DNA of 64,000 nt from Aureivirga sp. CE67 (GCF_015767245.1 NZ_JADOTV010000013.1:62001-126000); one strand, 5' to 3'. Counted from the first letter of the stretch, positions 45,281 to 54,230 are shown. Made by a program: numbers and translations. Notes: generated by a model not told the origin, from the sequence alone.

Positions 45281-45500
45281 TAAGTTTATCTTATTTTTTG
45301 TAAAAAGTGCTCATGAAAAGTGTTTACGCAGAAATACATCATTCGTTTTGAATAATTTTTCTTAGAAATTGTATTATATGTCGTATTTATGTTATTCATG
45401 ATGTTGCGAATGTAGGAATTTATTTTTTCCTATCATAAGAGCTTGTATAAATTTATATCAAAAAAATTTATATGCTTCTTAAAAGCTCTTTTTTGTTTTT
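45281..45500 (+). ncRNA. Candidate rightward non-coding transcript with terminator-like stem
   Basis: TATATTTG (45267-45274) matches the -7 consensus on the plus strand. About 165 bases further, AAGAGCTT (45437-45444) and AAGCTCTT (45483-45490) form an outer stem with an inner stem TATAAATTT/AAATTTATA, followed by TTTTGTTTTTTTT, a rho-independent terminator pattern. No rightward gene precedes it, so it could end an unannotated small RNA of about 210 nt. A further perfect stem CATAGC(gat)GCTATG lies at 45510-45524. I could not match it to a known family. Confidence 0.35.
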
Positions 45501-45624
45501 TTTCTCATCCATAGCGATGCTATGTACTCCAAAAAAAACTTCAAAATAGCATTTTAATAAACTATAAAATTAATTCTGATACAATTTTAAACAAGCTCTA
45601 CAAATAATTTTACAAATTAACTTT

Positions 45625-46989
45625 TTATAAAGAATCTGCTAAAGTAGACTCATTTGTTTCCGTAACGTTATCTACCCAGTCAAACTTTACAGCTCCATCT
45701 TCATAAATCTCTGTAAGTTTTACTTTGTGAAGTGTATTTACCAATTCTGGATTCCAAGGTGTTTTTACTTTTACATAATTCTCTGTAAATCCGTGAATGT
45801 ATCCTTCTTTGTTTTCACTTTCAAAAAGTACTGTTAGTTCGTTCCCTAATTGGCTTTCATAAAAAGCTCTACGTTTTTTCACAGAAAGTCCACGAAGCAT
45901 TTTACTTCTTTTCTGACGAACATTTTTAGGAACAACTCCATCCATTTCTACAGCTTCCGTATTTGGTCTTTCAGAATATGTAAATACGTGTAAATAAGAA
46001 ATGTTTAATTCTGCTAAGAAATTATAAGTTTCTAAGAAAATTTCATCTGTTTCTCCAGGGAAACCAACAATTACATCCACTCCGATACAAGCATCTGGCA
46101 TCACTTCTTTAATCTTCGTAACACGATCTACATAAAGCTCTCGCATATAACGACGCTTCATTTTCTTTAAAATTGTATTACTTCCAGACTGTAATGGAAC
46201 GTGGAAATGCGGTACAAAACTATTTGACTTAGAAACAAATTCAATCGTTTCATTTTTCAATAAATTTGGTTCGATAGAAGAAATTCTCAATCTTTCGATT
46301 CCTTCTACTTTATCTAAAGCTTGAACTAATTCTAAGAAAGTATGCTCGTGCTTTTTATTTCCGAACTCCCCTTTTCCGTAATCTCCAATATTTACACCCG
46401 TAAGAACAATCTCTTTGATGTCTTTTTTAGAAATTTCTGCTGCATTTTTCAATACATTTTCTAAAGCGTCCGATCTAGAAATTCCTCTTGCCAATGGAAT
46501 TGTACAATACGTACATTTATAATCACAACCATCTTGCACTTTCAAGAAAGCACGAGTTCTATCTCCAAATGAATAGGAACCAACATAGAAATCTGCATCT
46601 TCAATATCACAAGCATGCACTTCTCCGCTGAAATCATTTTTCGATAAATCGTTGATATAATCTGTAACTTTAAACTTTTCTGTTGCACCTAAAACAAGAT
46701 CCACACCATCAATATTCGCCAATTCTTCTGGTTTCAACTGCGCATAACATCCAACAGCAATCAAATATGCATTCTCGTTTTTCTTCAATGCATTTTTTAC
46801 AATCGTCTTAAAACGCTTATCTGCATTGTCTGTCACAGAGCAAGTATTTATCACATAAATATCTGCTGTTTCTTCGAAATCTACACGTTCATATCCAACA
46901 TTTTCAAAGCTTCTTGCGATTGTTGAAGTCTCCGAAAAATTCAATTTACATCCTAATGTGTAAAATGCTACTTTTTTTTGTGCGTTCAT
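45625..46989 (-). CDS. mtaB: tRNA (t6A37) methylthiotransferase MtaB
   Basis: The 454-residue radical SAM protein is the MiaB-like enzyme that makes ms2t6A37 in tRNA. The N-terminal UPF0004 domain holds cysteines for the first cluster (AFYTLGCKLNFSETS, INTCSVT, AVGCYAQ), the radical SAM motif DGCDYKCTYCTIP binds the second, and a C-terminal TRAM domain is present (YESQLGNELTVLFESENKEGYIHGFTENYVKVK). The start ATG 46989 follows a -7 box TAAATTTG by about 21 bases. Confidence 0.96.
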   Translation of the reverse strand: MNAQKKVAFYTLGCKLNFSETSTIARSFENVGYERVDFEETADIYVINTCSVTDNADKRFKTIVKNALKKNENAYLIAVGCYAQLKPEELANIDGVDLVLGATEKFKVTDYINDLSKNDFSGEVHACDIEDADFYVGSYSFGDRTRAFLKVQDGCDYKCTYCTIPLARGISRSDALENVLKNAAEISKKDIKEIVLTGVNIGDYGKGEFGNKKHEHTFLELVQALDKVEGIERLRISSIEPNLLKNETIEFVSKSNSFVPHFHVPLQSGSNTILKKMKRRYMRELYVDRVTKIKEVMPDACIGVDVIVGFPGETDEIFLETYNFLAELNISYLHVFTYSERPNTEAVEMDGVVPKNVRQKRSKMLRGLSVKKRRAFYESQLGNELTVLFESENKEGYIHGFTENYVKVKTPWNPELVNTLHKVKLTEIYEDGAVKFDWVDNVTETNESTLADSL

Positions 46990-47009
46990 TTTGGTACTTT
47001 TAGAGCGTG

Positions 47010-47017
47010 CAAATTTA
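47010..47017 (-). promoter_or_regulatory. -7 box for mtaB
   Basis: The minus strand reads TAAATTTG (plus strand CAAATTTA), matching TAnnTTTG. Confidence 0.5.
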
Positions 47018-47039
47018 CAAATTTTAGACGAAAAACGAT

Positions 47040-47546
47040 ATGAATTTAATTTTTGAAACAGAACGCTTGCTGATTCGAAAATTAACCCCGAAAGATTTTG
47101 AAAGCTACCACAAGCTTTTCACAGATAATCAGGTAATTAAATATCTTTCTAGTGTTTTTTTTACCAAAAATGAAATCTGTTCAGAATTTAAAGAAATCAT
47201 AAAAAATGGTTCTCTAGAAAATGGAAAAATCAGAATTTATGGTTTAGAAAGAAAAAAAGATGCAGCGTTTATAGGAAGTTGTTATACTTGGAATCATCCA
47301 AATTTGAGTATAGAAATTGGTTATGTTTTCTTTTCAAGCTTTTGGAATAATGGATATGGGAGTGAATATCTAAAAGGAAAAATTGATTTTCTAAAAGCAT
47401 TAGATTGTAAAAATATTATTGCGAAAATTGACTCAAGAAATATCGCTTCGATTCGAATGGTTGAAAAATTGCAATTTATACCAATAGCTTCAATTCTCAA
47501 TGAATTTGAAAACTGTTTAGAAATAGAATATCAATTATTGATTTAA
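47040..47546 (+). CDS. GNAT-family N-acetyltransferase (RimJ/RimL-like)
   Basis: The 168-residue protein has the typical GNAT start FETERLLIRKLTPKDFESYHKLFTDNQVIKYLS and the acetyl-CoA motif region YVFFSSFWNNGYGSEYLKGKIDF, then IIAKIDSRNIASIRMVEKLQF. It probably acetylates an amino group of a protein or small molecule. It is divergent from mtaB, and the HAD protein gene begins 5 bases after its stop. Confidence 0.87.
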   Translation: MNLIFETERLLIRKLTPKDFESYHKLFTDNQVIKYLSSVFFTKNEICSEFKEIIKNGSLENGKIRIYGLERKKDAAFIGSCYTWNHPNLSIEIGYVFFSSFWNNGYGSEYLKGKIDFLKALDCKNIIAKIDSRNIASIRMVEKLQFIPIASILNEFENCLEIEYQLLI

Positions 47547-47550
47547 AAAA

Positions 47551-47997
47551 ATGAAAATATCTTTTGATTTAGATGACACTTTAATTCCATATAACATAAA
47601 TGATTTTGAAACGGAAAAAAGAACATTTCTTCAAAAAATTTTAAAAATCGAACCTTTAAGAAAAAACACAAAACAGCTTTTTGAATCTTTAAGAAAAGAA
47701 AATCATCAACTTGGAGTGTACACAACTTCTTATCGAAAGAAATGGAAAATTAGATTGCAGTTTCGCTCCTATGGAATTCCTCTTGATTTTATAATTAATG
47801 AAAAGGAAAATCAAAAAACTTTAAGTAAAAACAAAATTTCTGCTTCAAAACACCCTCCTAGTTTTAAAATAGATTTTCATATTGATGATGCAAAAGGAAT
47901 GGAAATAGAAGGAGAAAAATATGGTTTTAAAACCATTATTATTACTAAGAACAATCTGGATTGGATTGAGAAAATTTACACAAATATTAAATTCTAA
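47551..47997 (+). CDS. Small HAD-superfamily hydrolase-like protein
   Basis: The 148-residue protein has the HAD motif I at the N-terminus (ISFDLDDTLIPYN), motif II at GVYTTSYRKKWKIR and a C-terminal motif IV region IDFHIDDAKGMEIEGEKYGFKTIIITK. No cap domain fits in this length. It is transcribed with the acetyltransferase. The substrate is unknown. Confidence 0.8.
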   Translation: MKISFDLDDTLIPYNINDFETEKRTFLQKILKIEPLRKNTKQLFESLRKENHQLGVYTTSYRKKWKIRLQFRSYGIPLDFIINEKENQKTLSKNKISASKHPPSFKIDFHIDDAKGMEIEGEKYGFKTIIITKNNLDWIEKIYTNIKF

Positions 47998-48003
47998 TTT
48001 TAT

Positions 48004-48011
48004 TATATTTG
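48004..48011 (+). promoter_or_regulatory. -7 box for the TPR membrane protein gene
   Basis: TATATTTG matches TAnnTTTG; the predicted start of transcription is about 48018, which excludes the TTG at 48009 and supports ATG 48024. Confidence 0.5.
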
Positions 48012-48023
48012 ACGAAAAAACAA

Positions 48024-50231
48024 ATGCATAAATTAGAAAAAATTCTTATAATTTCATTAATCCTTCTTTATTTAAGTAAAATTATTGATTTCAGTCAGTA
48101 TTTCTTTTTCTACTTAATCAATTTTTTAGTTTTTATTTTACTCAGCATTTTTGGGTTTAAAATTTACAAATCAAAAGCTTTTGGAAAAAAATCGACATTA
48201 ATTGCTGTTTATAGTGGAATTGCAATAGGATTTGGAGTTCTTTCTTTTTCTTCTGTAATAAGGAATCTCACTGAATTCGTGGCATTTTCATTAATGATTC
48301 CAAATTTTTTACTTTTTGTTTTTTTATCTTACAACTGGAGAAAAAGTCGAAAGAATAATGAAGAAAATTCAGAGAAAATAAATTTCATTAAAAAACTTTG
48401 GTATCGATCTTCCTCGTTAATATTATTATTAATCGTCTTGAGTTTAACTCCTCTACATTTAATCAATATTTACATTAATAAAGATGTAGAAGAACTTAAA
48501 AATAGAGGTTTAAGAAAAGTTTATATTGACAAGGCTAAAGAATTTTACAGAAAAAATGAATTTGAAAAAGCAATTCATTATGGTGAGTTGGCTATAAAGT
48601 CAGATTCTATTGGGTCACCAAATGATACTATACCATGGGGTTATGCACATTCTCTTGTATATAAAGGGTATAAATCTTTAATTCTTAAAGATATTAAAGC
48701 AAAAGATCAATCTCATAAATTAAAATATTTTCCAAAAACATATTATCATATCTCAAAATCATATGGTAGTGAGAGTGAAAAAAAATATATCATTCAATCT
48801 TTTGAAGCTCAGGTTTTAAAATTAGAAAAACAATATGAAATATCAGATTCTTTATTTATAGATTGTTTGAATTCTTTAGAAAACTCTTATAAAGGTCTTT
48901 CTTATACAAGAATATTACATGCTTGGTCTATATCACTGAGTGAAAGAGGTTATAATCAGGATGCTAAAAATTATTTAGCTACTGAAATTGATTTGATTAA
49001 AAAAGATACAACTACTTATAATAATCAAGAAAAACCAGAAGAAGAGTTTTACATTAAAGCAAATGATATTTCAGAGGCACAATCAGAAATAGCACGAATT
49101 TTTCAATCTGAAGGAAAATTTCTAGAAGCAGATTCTTATTACAAAAAAGCTTTTGAAAATGAATATTTTAATAAATCAAGTTCTTATTTAAATTCTTTAT
49201 CAAGTTATGGGTATAATTTAAATCATTTAGGAAAATATAAAAAAGCAAAGGAAATATTTAAAACTCTTTGTAAATCTTCTTTTGAAGAAAATAATGGGGA
49301 AAACTTTAATTATTTATCTGCTTTACGAGGTTTGAATACTGTAGAATTTTCACTTTCAAATTTTGATATTATTGAAAAAAACTGTAAAAAAGGATTGGAA
49401 ATAAACGATAAAATTTCAGAAGAAAAAAATGAATATTATTACGATTTTCATAAACAACTTGGTGAAGTTTATATAGCGCAAGCTAAATATGATAAAGCTC
49501 TTCAAGAGTTTAGGATTGCTTCTGATAATACAGAATATAGTTCTTTCAAATATGCTGTTCTTTATAAAAATTTATCGGAAACAAATTTAAAGCTGGGAGA
49601 TTATACTTCCTCTTTAGAATATGCAGAGAAAGCATCTTCTGAGGCTTTTGAACAATTAGGGGAAAAAAATAATCCTTATTACACAAGTTTCGCTCAAAAT
49701 GAAGCTTATGTAAATTATACGATAGGAAAATTAAAAAAGTCAAAAGAATTATATGAGTTAAGTTATTCAAATGATACACTTTTTCAATTAAAAGAAAATT
49801 TAAGTTTTAGTAATACGTTAAACGGTCTTGGTTTGTTGAAATTTGAAAGAAATAAATTAAAACAAGCAGAAACTCTTTTTGAAAATTCTAAACAAATTAT
49901 TGAAAATAAAATCGGACAAAACAATTTCCATTTTGCAACTATTTTACATAATCAGGCAAGTCTAGAATTCAAAAAAGGAAACAATAACAATGCAAAAGAT
50001 ATGTTTGCAAAATCTACTGAAATCATAAAAAATATACTTTCTGAAAATCATGATTTAATTGCAGACAACTATTTTGGTCTTGGAGAAATTGCCTTTAAAG
50101 AGAAAAAATATTCGGAAGCATTAGAATTTTTCGAAAAATCTGATACGATTTACAAATCCATTTTTAAGAACGAAAATATCAAAACTGAAAATACTCAATT
50201 AAAAATTGAGCAATGTAAAAAGAAAATTTAA
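48024..50231 (+). CDS. Membrane-anchored TPR protein
   Basis: From ATG 48024 the protein has 735 residues. Four transmembrane segments (residues ~8-45, 60-100 and 140-165 in pairs) are followed by a long TPR domain: YRKNEFEKAIHYGELAIKSDSIGS, RIFQSEGKFLEADSYYKKAFENEY, LNHLGKYKKAKEIFKTLCKSS and more to the end. No kinase or DNA-binding domain follows the TPR repeats. It may be a scaffold or a sensor whose partner is elsewhere. The TTG start 15 bases earlier is not preferred because of the -7 box. Confidence 0.83.
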   Translation: MHKLEKILIISLILLYLSKIIDFSQYFFFYLINFLVFILLSIFGFKIYKSKAFGKKSTLIAVYSGIAIGFGVLSFSSVIRNLTEFVAFSLMIPNFLLFVFLSYNWRKSRKNNEENSEKINFIKKLWYRSSSLILLLIVLSLTPLHLINIYINKDVEELKNRGLRKVYIDKAKEFYRKNEFEKAIHYGELAIKSDSIGSPNDTIPWGYAHSLVYKGYKSLILKDIKAKDQSHKLKYFPKTYYHISKSYGSESEKKYIIQSFEAQVLKLEKQYEISDSLFIDCLNSLENSYKGLSYTRILHAWSISLSERGYNQDAKNYLATEIDLIKKDTTTYNNQEKPEEEFYIKANDISEAQSEIARIFQSEGKFLEADSYYKKAFENEYFNKSSSYLNSLSSYGYNLNHLGKYKKAKEIFKTLCKSSFEENNGENFNYLSALRGLNTVEFSLSNFDIIEKNCKKGLEINDKISEEKNEYYYDFHKQLGEVYIAQAKYDKALQEFRIASDNTEYSSFKYAVLYKNLSETNLKLGDYTSSLEYAEKASSEAFEQLGEKNNPYYTSFAQNEAYVNYTIGKLKKSKELYELSYSNDTLFQLKENLSFSNTLNGLGLLKFERNKLKQAETLFENSKQIIENKIGQNNFHFATILHNQASLEFKKGNNNNAKDMFAKSTEIIKNILSENHDLIADNYFGLGEIAFKEKKYSEALEFFEKSDTIYKSIFKNENIKTENTQLKIEQCKKKI

Positions 50232-50255
50232 TTGATTTTACATTTATAAAATTTC

Positions 50256-50287
50256 AAAAAGCTATGTTTTTTAAACATAGCTTTTTT
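50256..50287. terminator. Bidirectional terminator
   Basis: AAAGCTATGTTT / AAACATAGCTTT with A- and T-runs, between the convergent TPR gene and the operon on the other strand. Confidence 0.87.
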
Positions 50288-50292
50288 CGTTA

Positions 50293-50931
50293 CTACTCTC
50301 GAAGATATTTTCCAACTTGAAAAGCTTTTTGCTTTATTAATGAAAAATACTTAAAGACTTTAAAAATCAACTTCAAAGATTTTTTTACTTTATTTCCTGC
50401 ATTTTCAAAATCAGTTTGTGATTTCCAAACAAAAAATAAAACATTGATATCTTTTGTAATTTCTTTAAATTCTTGATCGATATAATATCCTTGTTGTTTT
50501 CTAAAAAAAGATAGAAACTCTTCTTTTTTTGCAGAAAAAATCTTTTTCTTTTTCTCTTTTATAGTTCTTGAAGCAAATTCTACAACTAAGTTTTCTTCTT
50601 TTAAATTTACAATAGAAAACGCCTCTCCTTTTTCTGTTTCAAGAATAAAATCTTCTTCAATTTCCAAAAAATCGCTTTCATTCAGATTCAAAGAAATTCT
50701 ATCTAAATGAATCTTAGATTTTTCATATTCCGACATATTCTTCCATTCCATTATTTCTACAAAAGCATTCACAGCATTCTTCTTAGGAAATGAAAAAAAC
50801 GATTCAAAAAGTGCGAAATTTAAATCAGGAAGTAATTGTTTTCTTTGTTTTTTCAATTGTTTCCTGAACTCAAAAAAACTCCTTTTATCTTTTATTTTCA
50901 AATAAGTAATTCTATAAACTTTCTTCTCCAT
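50293..50931 (-). CDS. Ferredoxin-like domain protein, possibly tandem antibiotic-monooxygenase type
   Basis: The 212-residue protein seems to contain two related alpha/beta halves: VYRITYLKIKDKRSFFEFRKQLKKQRKQLLPDLNFALFESFFSF...VEIMEWKN and VVEFASRTIKEKKKKIFSAKKEEFLSFFRKQQGYYID...NVLFFVWKS. The pattern beta-helix-beta with a final W-E/W-K resembles ABM domains. It overlaps the DoxX gene by 20 bases and is the last in a three-gene unit with YceI and DoxX. The function is uncertain. Confidence 0.65.
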   Translation of the reverse strand: MEKKVYRITYLKIKDKRSFFEFRKQLKKQRKQLLPDLNFALFESFFSFPKKNAVNAFVEIMEWKNMSEYEKSKIHLDRISLNLNESDFLEIEEDFILETEKGEAFSIVNLKEENLVVEFASRTIKEKKKKIFSAKKEEFLSFFRKQQGYYIDQEFKEITKDINVLFFVWKSQTDFENAGNKVKKSLKLIFKVFKYFSLIKQKAFQVGKYLRE

Positions 50932-51286
50932 CTTTTTCTAATTTAAAATTGAAAAAATAACTTAAGAACATTAAAACTAAAACGAAAATTGGTCCAAATG
51001 ACTCTCCATCATTTGCCATGAAATGAGCTAAAAAAGCAAGAGCTAAATTAAGTGTAAATCCAGCGTAAGCCCAGTTTTTAAGAATCGGACTTTTCTTTTG
51101 AAGAATAGAAATAATTCCTAAAACTTTTGAAGTTCCTAAAGGATAAACCAAATAAGAAGGAAACCCTAATCGCTCAAAATTCTGAACTGCATAATTGTGT
51201 TGAAAAAAATATAGAAATGCTCCAGCTAAAATGGATAACGAGAATAAAATTGTAAATATCCAATAAAATATTTTTGTCTTTTTCAT
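50912..51286 (-). CDS. DoxX-family membrane protein
   Basis: The 124-residue protein has four membrane segments and the DoxX pattern: FSLSILAGAFLYFFQHNYAVQNFERLGFPSYLVYPLGTSKVLGIISIL. The family is linked with quinone or redox chemistry of the membrane. It overlaps the YceI gene by one base and is followed by the ABM-like gene, an arrangement common for DoxX genes in flavobacteria. Confidence 0.85.
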   Translation of the reverse strand: MKKTKIFYWIFTILFSLSILAGAFLYFFQHNYAVQNFERLGFPSYLVYPLGTSKVLGIISILQKKSPILKNWAYAGFTLNLALAFLAHFMANDGESFGPIFVLVLMFLSYFFNFKLEKDGEESL

Positions 51287-51810
51287 TAGTTTAAATGTAT
51301 TTCAATGTTCGTAAATTTCACTTCTTTCCCAACCATAAAACCTCCTTTAGAACCAACTCCAAAATCATATCTTTTTAAAATAAAATCATCCGTATTTTCA
51401 AGGGTTTTTCCGTCAAATGAAACTAGAATTTCGATTTGTTTTGTAATATTTTTAATAGTCAAATTTCCTTTCACTAAATAAGAATTCTCTTGTTTTATAA
51501 TAGAAGTTGAAGTAAAACAAATATTTGGATATTTCTCTACTTCAAAAAAATCTTGATTTTTCAGATGTTTATCTCTTTTCTTATTTTCAGTGTTTATAGA
51601 ACTAGCATTTAAACAAAAGTCAATTTTAACTAAAGTTCCTATTTCTGTAATGATTTCTCCTGAAATCTCTGAAAAATTTCCTTCTACAGTTTTAAGCCCA
51701 CCCATATTTGAAATTTCAAATTGCATTTTAGATTTATTAGTATCTATTTGTTGTGAAAAAATAGAATTCTGAATTCCTAAAAAGAATGTTAAGATTAAAA
51801 ATAGTCTCAT
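51286..51810 (-). CDS. YceI-family lipocalin-like exported protein
   Basis: From ATG 51810 the protein has 174 residues with a signal peptide (MRLFLILTFFLGIQNSIFSQ) and the YceI pattern: IDTNKSKMQFEISNMGGLKTVEGNFSEISGEIITE, KYPNICFTSTSIIKQENSYLVKGNLTIKNITKQIEI, and the closing VGSKGGFMVGKEVKFTNIEIHLN. It is likely to bind a long isoprenoid or lipid in the periplasm. The first ATG of the frame (51852) is upstream of the predicted start of transcription, so it is rejected. It heads the leftward three-gene unit facing MerR. Confidence 0.88.
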   Translation of the reverse strand: MRLFLILTFFLGIQNSIFSQQIDTNKSKMQFEISNMGGLKTVEGNFSEISGEIITEIGTLVKIDFCLNASSINTENKKRDKHLKNQDFFEVEKYPNICFTSTSIIKQENSYLVKGNLTIKNITKQIEILVSFDGKTLENTDDFILKRYDFGVGSKGGFMVGKEVKFTNIEIHLN

Positions 51811-51838
51811 AATTTTCTGTTTTTTTAATTTACTTTTG

Positions 51839-51873
51839 CAAAGATAAACCATGGTCTATAGTCAATAGTCAAA
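51839..51873 (-). promoter_or_regulatory. Over-spaced promoter with dyad, likely MerR operator
   Basis: On the minus strand, a -33 TTTG (51870-51873) and a -7 TATCTTTG (51839-51846) are separated by 23 bases, more than the usual 19-21. The dyad ATAaACCATGGTcTAT (51844-51859) lies between them. MerR activators act by twisting promoters with long spacers, so this is the expected place for the regulator encoded by the divergent gene. Confidence 0.6.
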
Positions 51874-51917
51874 TGTTTTTACAAGAAATTTTTAATTAAT
51901 TTAAATTTTAACATTTT

Positions 51918-52310
51918 ATGAAAGTAGGAGAATTAGCTAAAAAGACAGGAGTAACAAGGGATACGATAAGATTATATGAGAAAATGGGATTGGTAAAAAA
52001 TGTTTCTCAACCTTATGAATATAACAATTACAAAGAATATGGCGATGAAAATGTAGAGCGAGTGAAACTGGTTTTAAAGATGAAAAAACATGGATTGAAA
52101 TTGCAAGAGTGTAAAGAGATAATCGATAATATTGAATCAAATGAAGATCCAGATTTTCATCATAAATTTCTAAAACAAAAAATTGAAGAATTGGATCAGA
52201 AAATAAAAGAATTAAAAGCTTTGAAAACAACTTTTGAAGGATTTTTAAATTCAGAAAATCAATGTAAAAATGAAGGAGATGAAATCAAAAAAAGAATTGA
52301 ACCTAAATGA
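51918..52310 (+). CDS. MerR-family transcriptional regulator
   Basis: The 130-residue protein has the MerR winged-helix start (KVGELAKKTGVTRDTIRLYEKMGLV...YNNYKEYGDENVERVKLVLKMKKHGLKLQECKEII) and a C-terminal coiled coil (HHKFLKQKIEELDQKIKELKALKTTFEGFL). It ends with one cysteine in the ENQCKNEGDE tail; metal-binding pairs of other MerR branches are not seen. It overlaps the next gene by 41 bases and faces the YceI unit across a promoter with a dyad, so it probably controls both sides. Confidence 0.9.
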   Translation: MKVGELAKKTGVTRDTIRLYEKMGLVKNVSQPYEYNNYKEYGDENVERVKLVLKMKKHGLKLQECKEIIDNIESNEDPDFHHKFLKQKIEELDQKIKELKALKTTFEGFLNSENQCKNEGDEIKKRIEPK

Positions 52311-52923
52311 TTTAAGAAAACTAAAAAAACAAATTCCAATAAGTATTTCTTTTGCTAAAAAATTATTGGAAAAATATGAAGGAAATATCGAATTGGTCAT
52401 TCAGAATTTTAAAGAAAATCAAATTGAAATTTTAACTAAAAATTTAAATATTGAAAGTACAATTGCTGAAAAATATTTAAACGAAAATAATTTTGAGATT
52501 AACAAAGCAATTAAAAATTATGAAAAAGAACATTTTACTAAAACAGAATTGATTTTAAGAAGAAAAATTTCTAATTCAGATAAAGTTAGTTTGATTTGTT
52601 CTGTTGTGGAAATAAAATATGATTTGAAAAGAGATTATTGGTTAAAGAAAGAAAAAATAGAAAAGTTAGACTTAAAGATTCAAAACATTTTATCTGTGAA
52701 TGAAGCAATTGAATATGAAGAATGGGAAACTTTTTCATCAGCTTTATATTTACTAAAACAACAAATTGAAAGAATCAGAAATATTTTTCATTGTGAAGAA
52801 TTAGCAAATTTTCTAGAAAATGCAAAAGAATCAACTGATGATAATTTTTTTCAAAATGAAAAAGAAAAATTATATGAAAATATGTTAAATTACGTTTCTA
52901 AAAATAAAGAGGATTTTCCTTAA
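52270..52923 (+). CDS. Protein with two UBA-like segments
   Basis: The 217-residue protein begins with a lysine-rich tail and two segments that read like UBA domains of the EF-Ts or NAC type: LRKLKKQIPISISFAKKLLEKYEGNIELVIQNFKENQ and IEILTKNLNIESTIAEKYLNENNFEINKAIKNYEKEHF. The C-terminal ~110 residues are helical, with IERIRNIFHCEELANFLENA. It starts inside the end of merR, which indicates coupling. The function is unknown; such segments bind proteins, and here may link the operon to proteolysis or to an unknown partner. Confidence 0.68.
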   Translation: MKEMKSKKELNLNDLRKLKKQIPISISFAKKLLEKYEGNIELVIQNFKENQIEILTKNLNIESTIAEKYLNENNFEINKAIKNYEKEHFTKTELILRRKISNSDKVSLICSVVEIKYDLKRDYWLKKEKIEKLDLKIQNILSVNEAIEYEEWETFSSALYLLKQQIERIRNIFHCEELANFLENAKESTDDNFFQNEKEKLYENMLNYVSKNKEDFP

Positions 52924-52934
52924 AAATTAAAATT

Positions 52935-53342
52935 ATGAAAAAAACATTACTTAAGATTTTTACATTATCAATATTCTTTAGTTTAATAACATTGTTCATC
53001 TTATATCAAGCAAGAATTATAAATATTTCGACGTTTTTAGGAAGTCCAAATGGAGGTAAACAACCACAACAAACATCAGATACTCTAAAATATATTCCTC
53101 TGTCAAAAAAGGATAAAAATAATTATTTAAGAAGCTCTAAAGTAATGATGGTTTTTGATGAAGATGATATTAAAACATCTGATAAAAAAGATTCTGCTCA
53201 AGAAAATAATACTATAAATTTTCCAAAAGAGTTTTTATCTAGTTCTAAAACAGCGATTATTTTAGATGAAAATCTTAAAAAAGAATTAGATAGTTTGATT
53301 TTGAATTCAATTAACATAAAAGATTCTTTAAATAAAAAATAA
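52935..53342 (+). CDS. Single-pass membrane protein, unknown
   Basis: The 135-residue protein has one transmembrane segment (KIFTLSIFFSLITLFILYQARIINIS) and a soluble part with two similar stretches: LRSSKVMMVFDEDDIKTSDKKDS and LSSSKTAIILDENLKKELDSLIL. The repeated S-S-K-x-x-x-x-x-D-E pattern may indicate a duplicated segment. It overlaps the next gene by one base and seems to be part of the merR operon. Confidence 0.65.
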   Translation: MKKTLLKIFTLSIFFSLITLFILYQARIINISTFLGSPNGGKQPQQTSDTLKYIPLSKKDKNNYLRSSKVMMVFDEDDIKTSDKKDSAQENNTINFPKEFLSSSKTAIILDENLKKELDSLILNSINIKDSLNKK

Positions 53343-54181
53343 TGAAAGATTTCCTCATAATCATTGCTGCTCCTGTATTAAGTTTCTTGTTTTTAATTCT
53401 AGTTTTTGTTCCTATGGAGAAAGTTTTTCCTGCTAAAAAGAATCAAAAATTTTTCAGACCAGATTGGTTTTTAGATTTATGTTTTTTTCTTGGACAATAT
53501 TTAATTTGGGGAGGTTTAGTTTATGGAGCTTTAAGTTATTTCAACGATTTTTTTTCTGGAGTTATTCCAATTTCATTTCAAAACATGATAAAATCTCAAC
53601 CTATTTTCTTACAGATTTTTGAAGTTTTATTTTTTAGTGATTTTTTTATTTATTGGGCACATCGTTTACAACATAAAGTTGACTTTCTTTGGAGATTTCA
53701 TAAAGTTCATCATACTTCAGAACACATGGATTGGTTGGCTTCACATAGAGAGCATCCTTTAGATTCTTTATACACTATCGGAATTATAAATTTACCTGCT
53801 TTTATCATGGGGTTTTCTTTAGAATCGATTGCTGGAGTGATTGCTTTTCGAGGTATTTGGGCAATTTATATTCATTCAAACGTTCGACTAAATATTGGTT
53901 TTTTGAAAAAAATAATAGGTTCTCCAGAATTACATCATTGGCATCATTATTTGGATAGAGATGTTGGTAATTATGCGAATATCTCACCTTTGATGGATAT
54001 TTTTTTCGGAACTTATGTTTGCCCAGGTAAAGAACCTGAAAAATTTGGAATTCATGAAAAATTCCCAAAAAATTATCTTGGACAAATGCTCGTTCCTATA
54101 CTTCCTAAAAAATTCGGAAACTATTTTTTTAACTTTAAAAAATACTTTAAATCTTTTTTTCTTAATTTTGAAAAAAAATAA
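53342..54181 (+). CDS. Sterol desaturase / fatty acid hydroxylase-family membrane di-iron enzyme
   Basis: The 279-residue integral membrane protein has the histidine boxes HRLQH, HKVHH and HHWHH in the expected order (WAHRLQHKVDFLWRFHKVHHTSEHMDWLASHREHP, then SPELHHWHHYLDRDVGNYANISPLMDIFFGTY), which hold a di-iron centre for oxygen-dependent hydroxylation or desaturation of a lipid. Four or more membrane segments flank them. It is the last gene of the MerR-controlled operon, opposite the YceI/DoxX unit, so an isoprenoid or membrane lipid substrate is plausible. Confidence 0.9.
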   Translation: MKDFLIIIAAPVLSFLFLILVFVPMEKVFPAKKNQKFFRPDWFLDLCFFLGQYLIWGGLVYGALSYFNDFFSGVIPISFQNMIKSQPIFLQIFEVLFFSDFFIYWAHRLQHKVDFLWRFHKVHHTSEHMDWLASHREHPLDSLYTIGIINLPAFIMGFSLESIAGVIAFRGIWAIYIHSNVRLNIGFLKKIIGSPELHHWHHYLDRDVGNYANISPLMDIFFGTYVCPGKEPEKFGIHEKFPKNYLGQMLVPILPKKFGNYFFNFKKYFKSFFLNFEKK

Positions 54182-54230
54182 AAAAACCTTTTAAACTTAA
54201 AAAAATGTAATCTTCTACATTTCTTCATAA

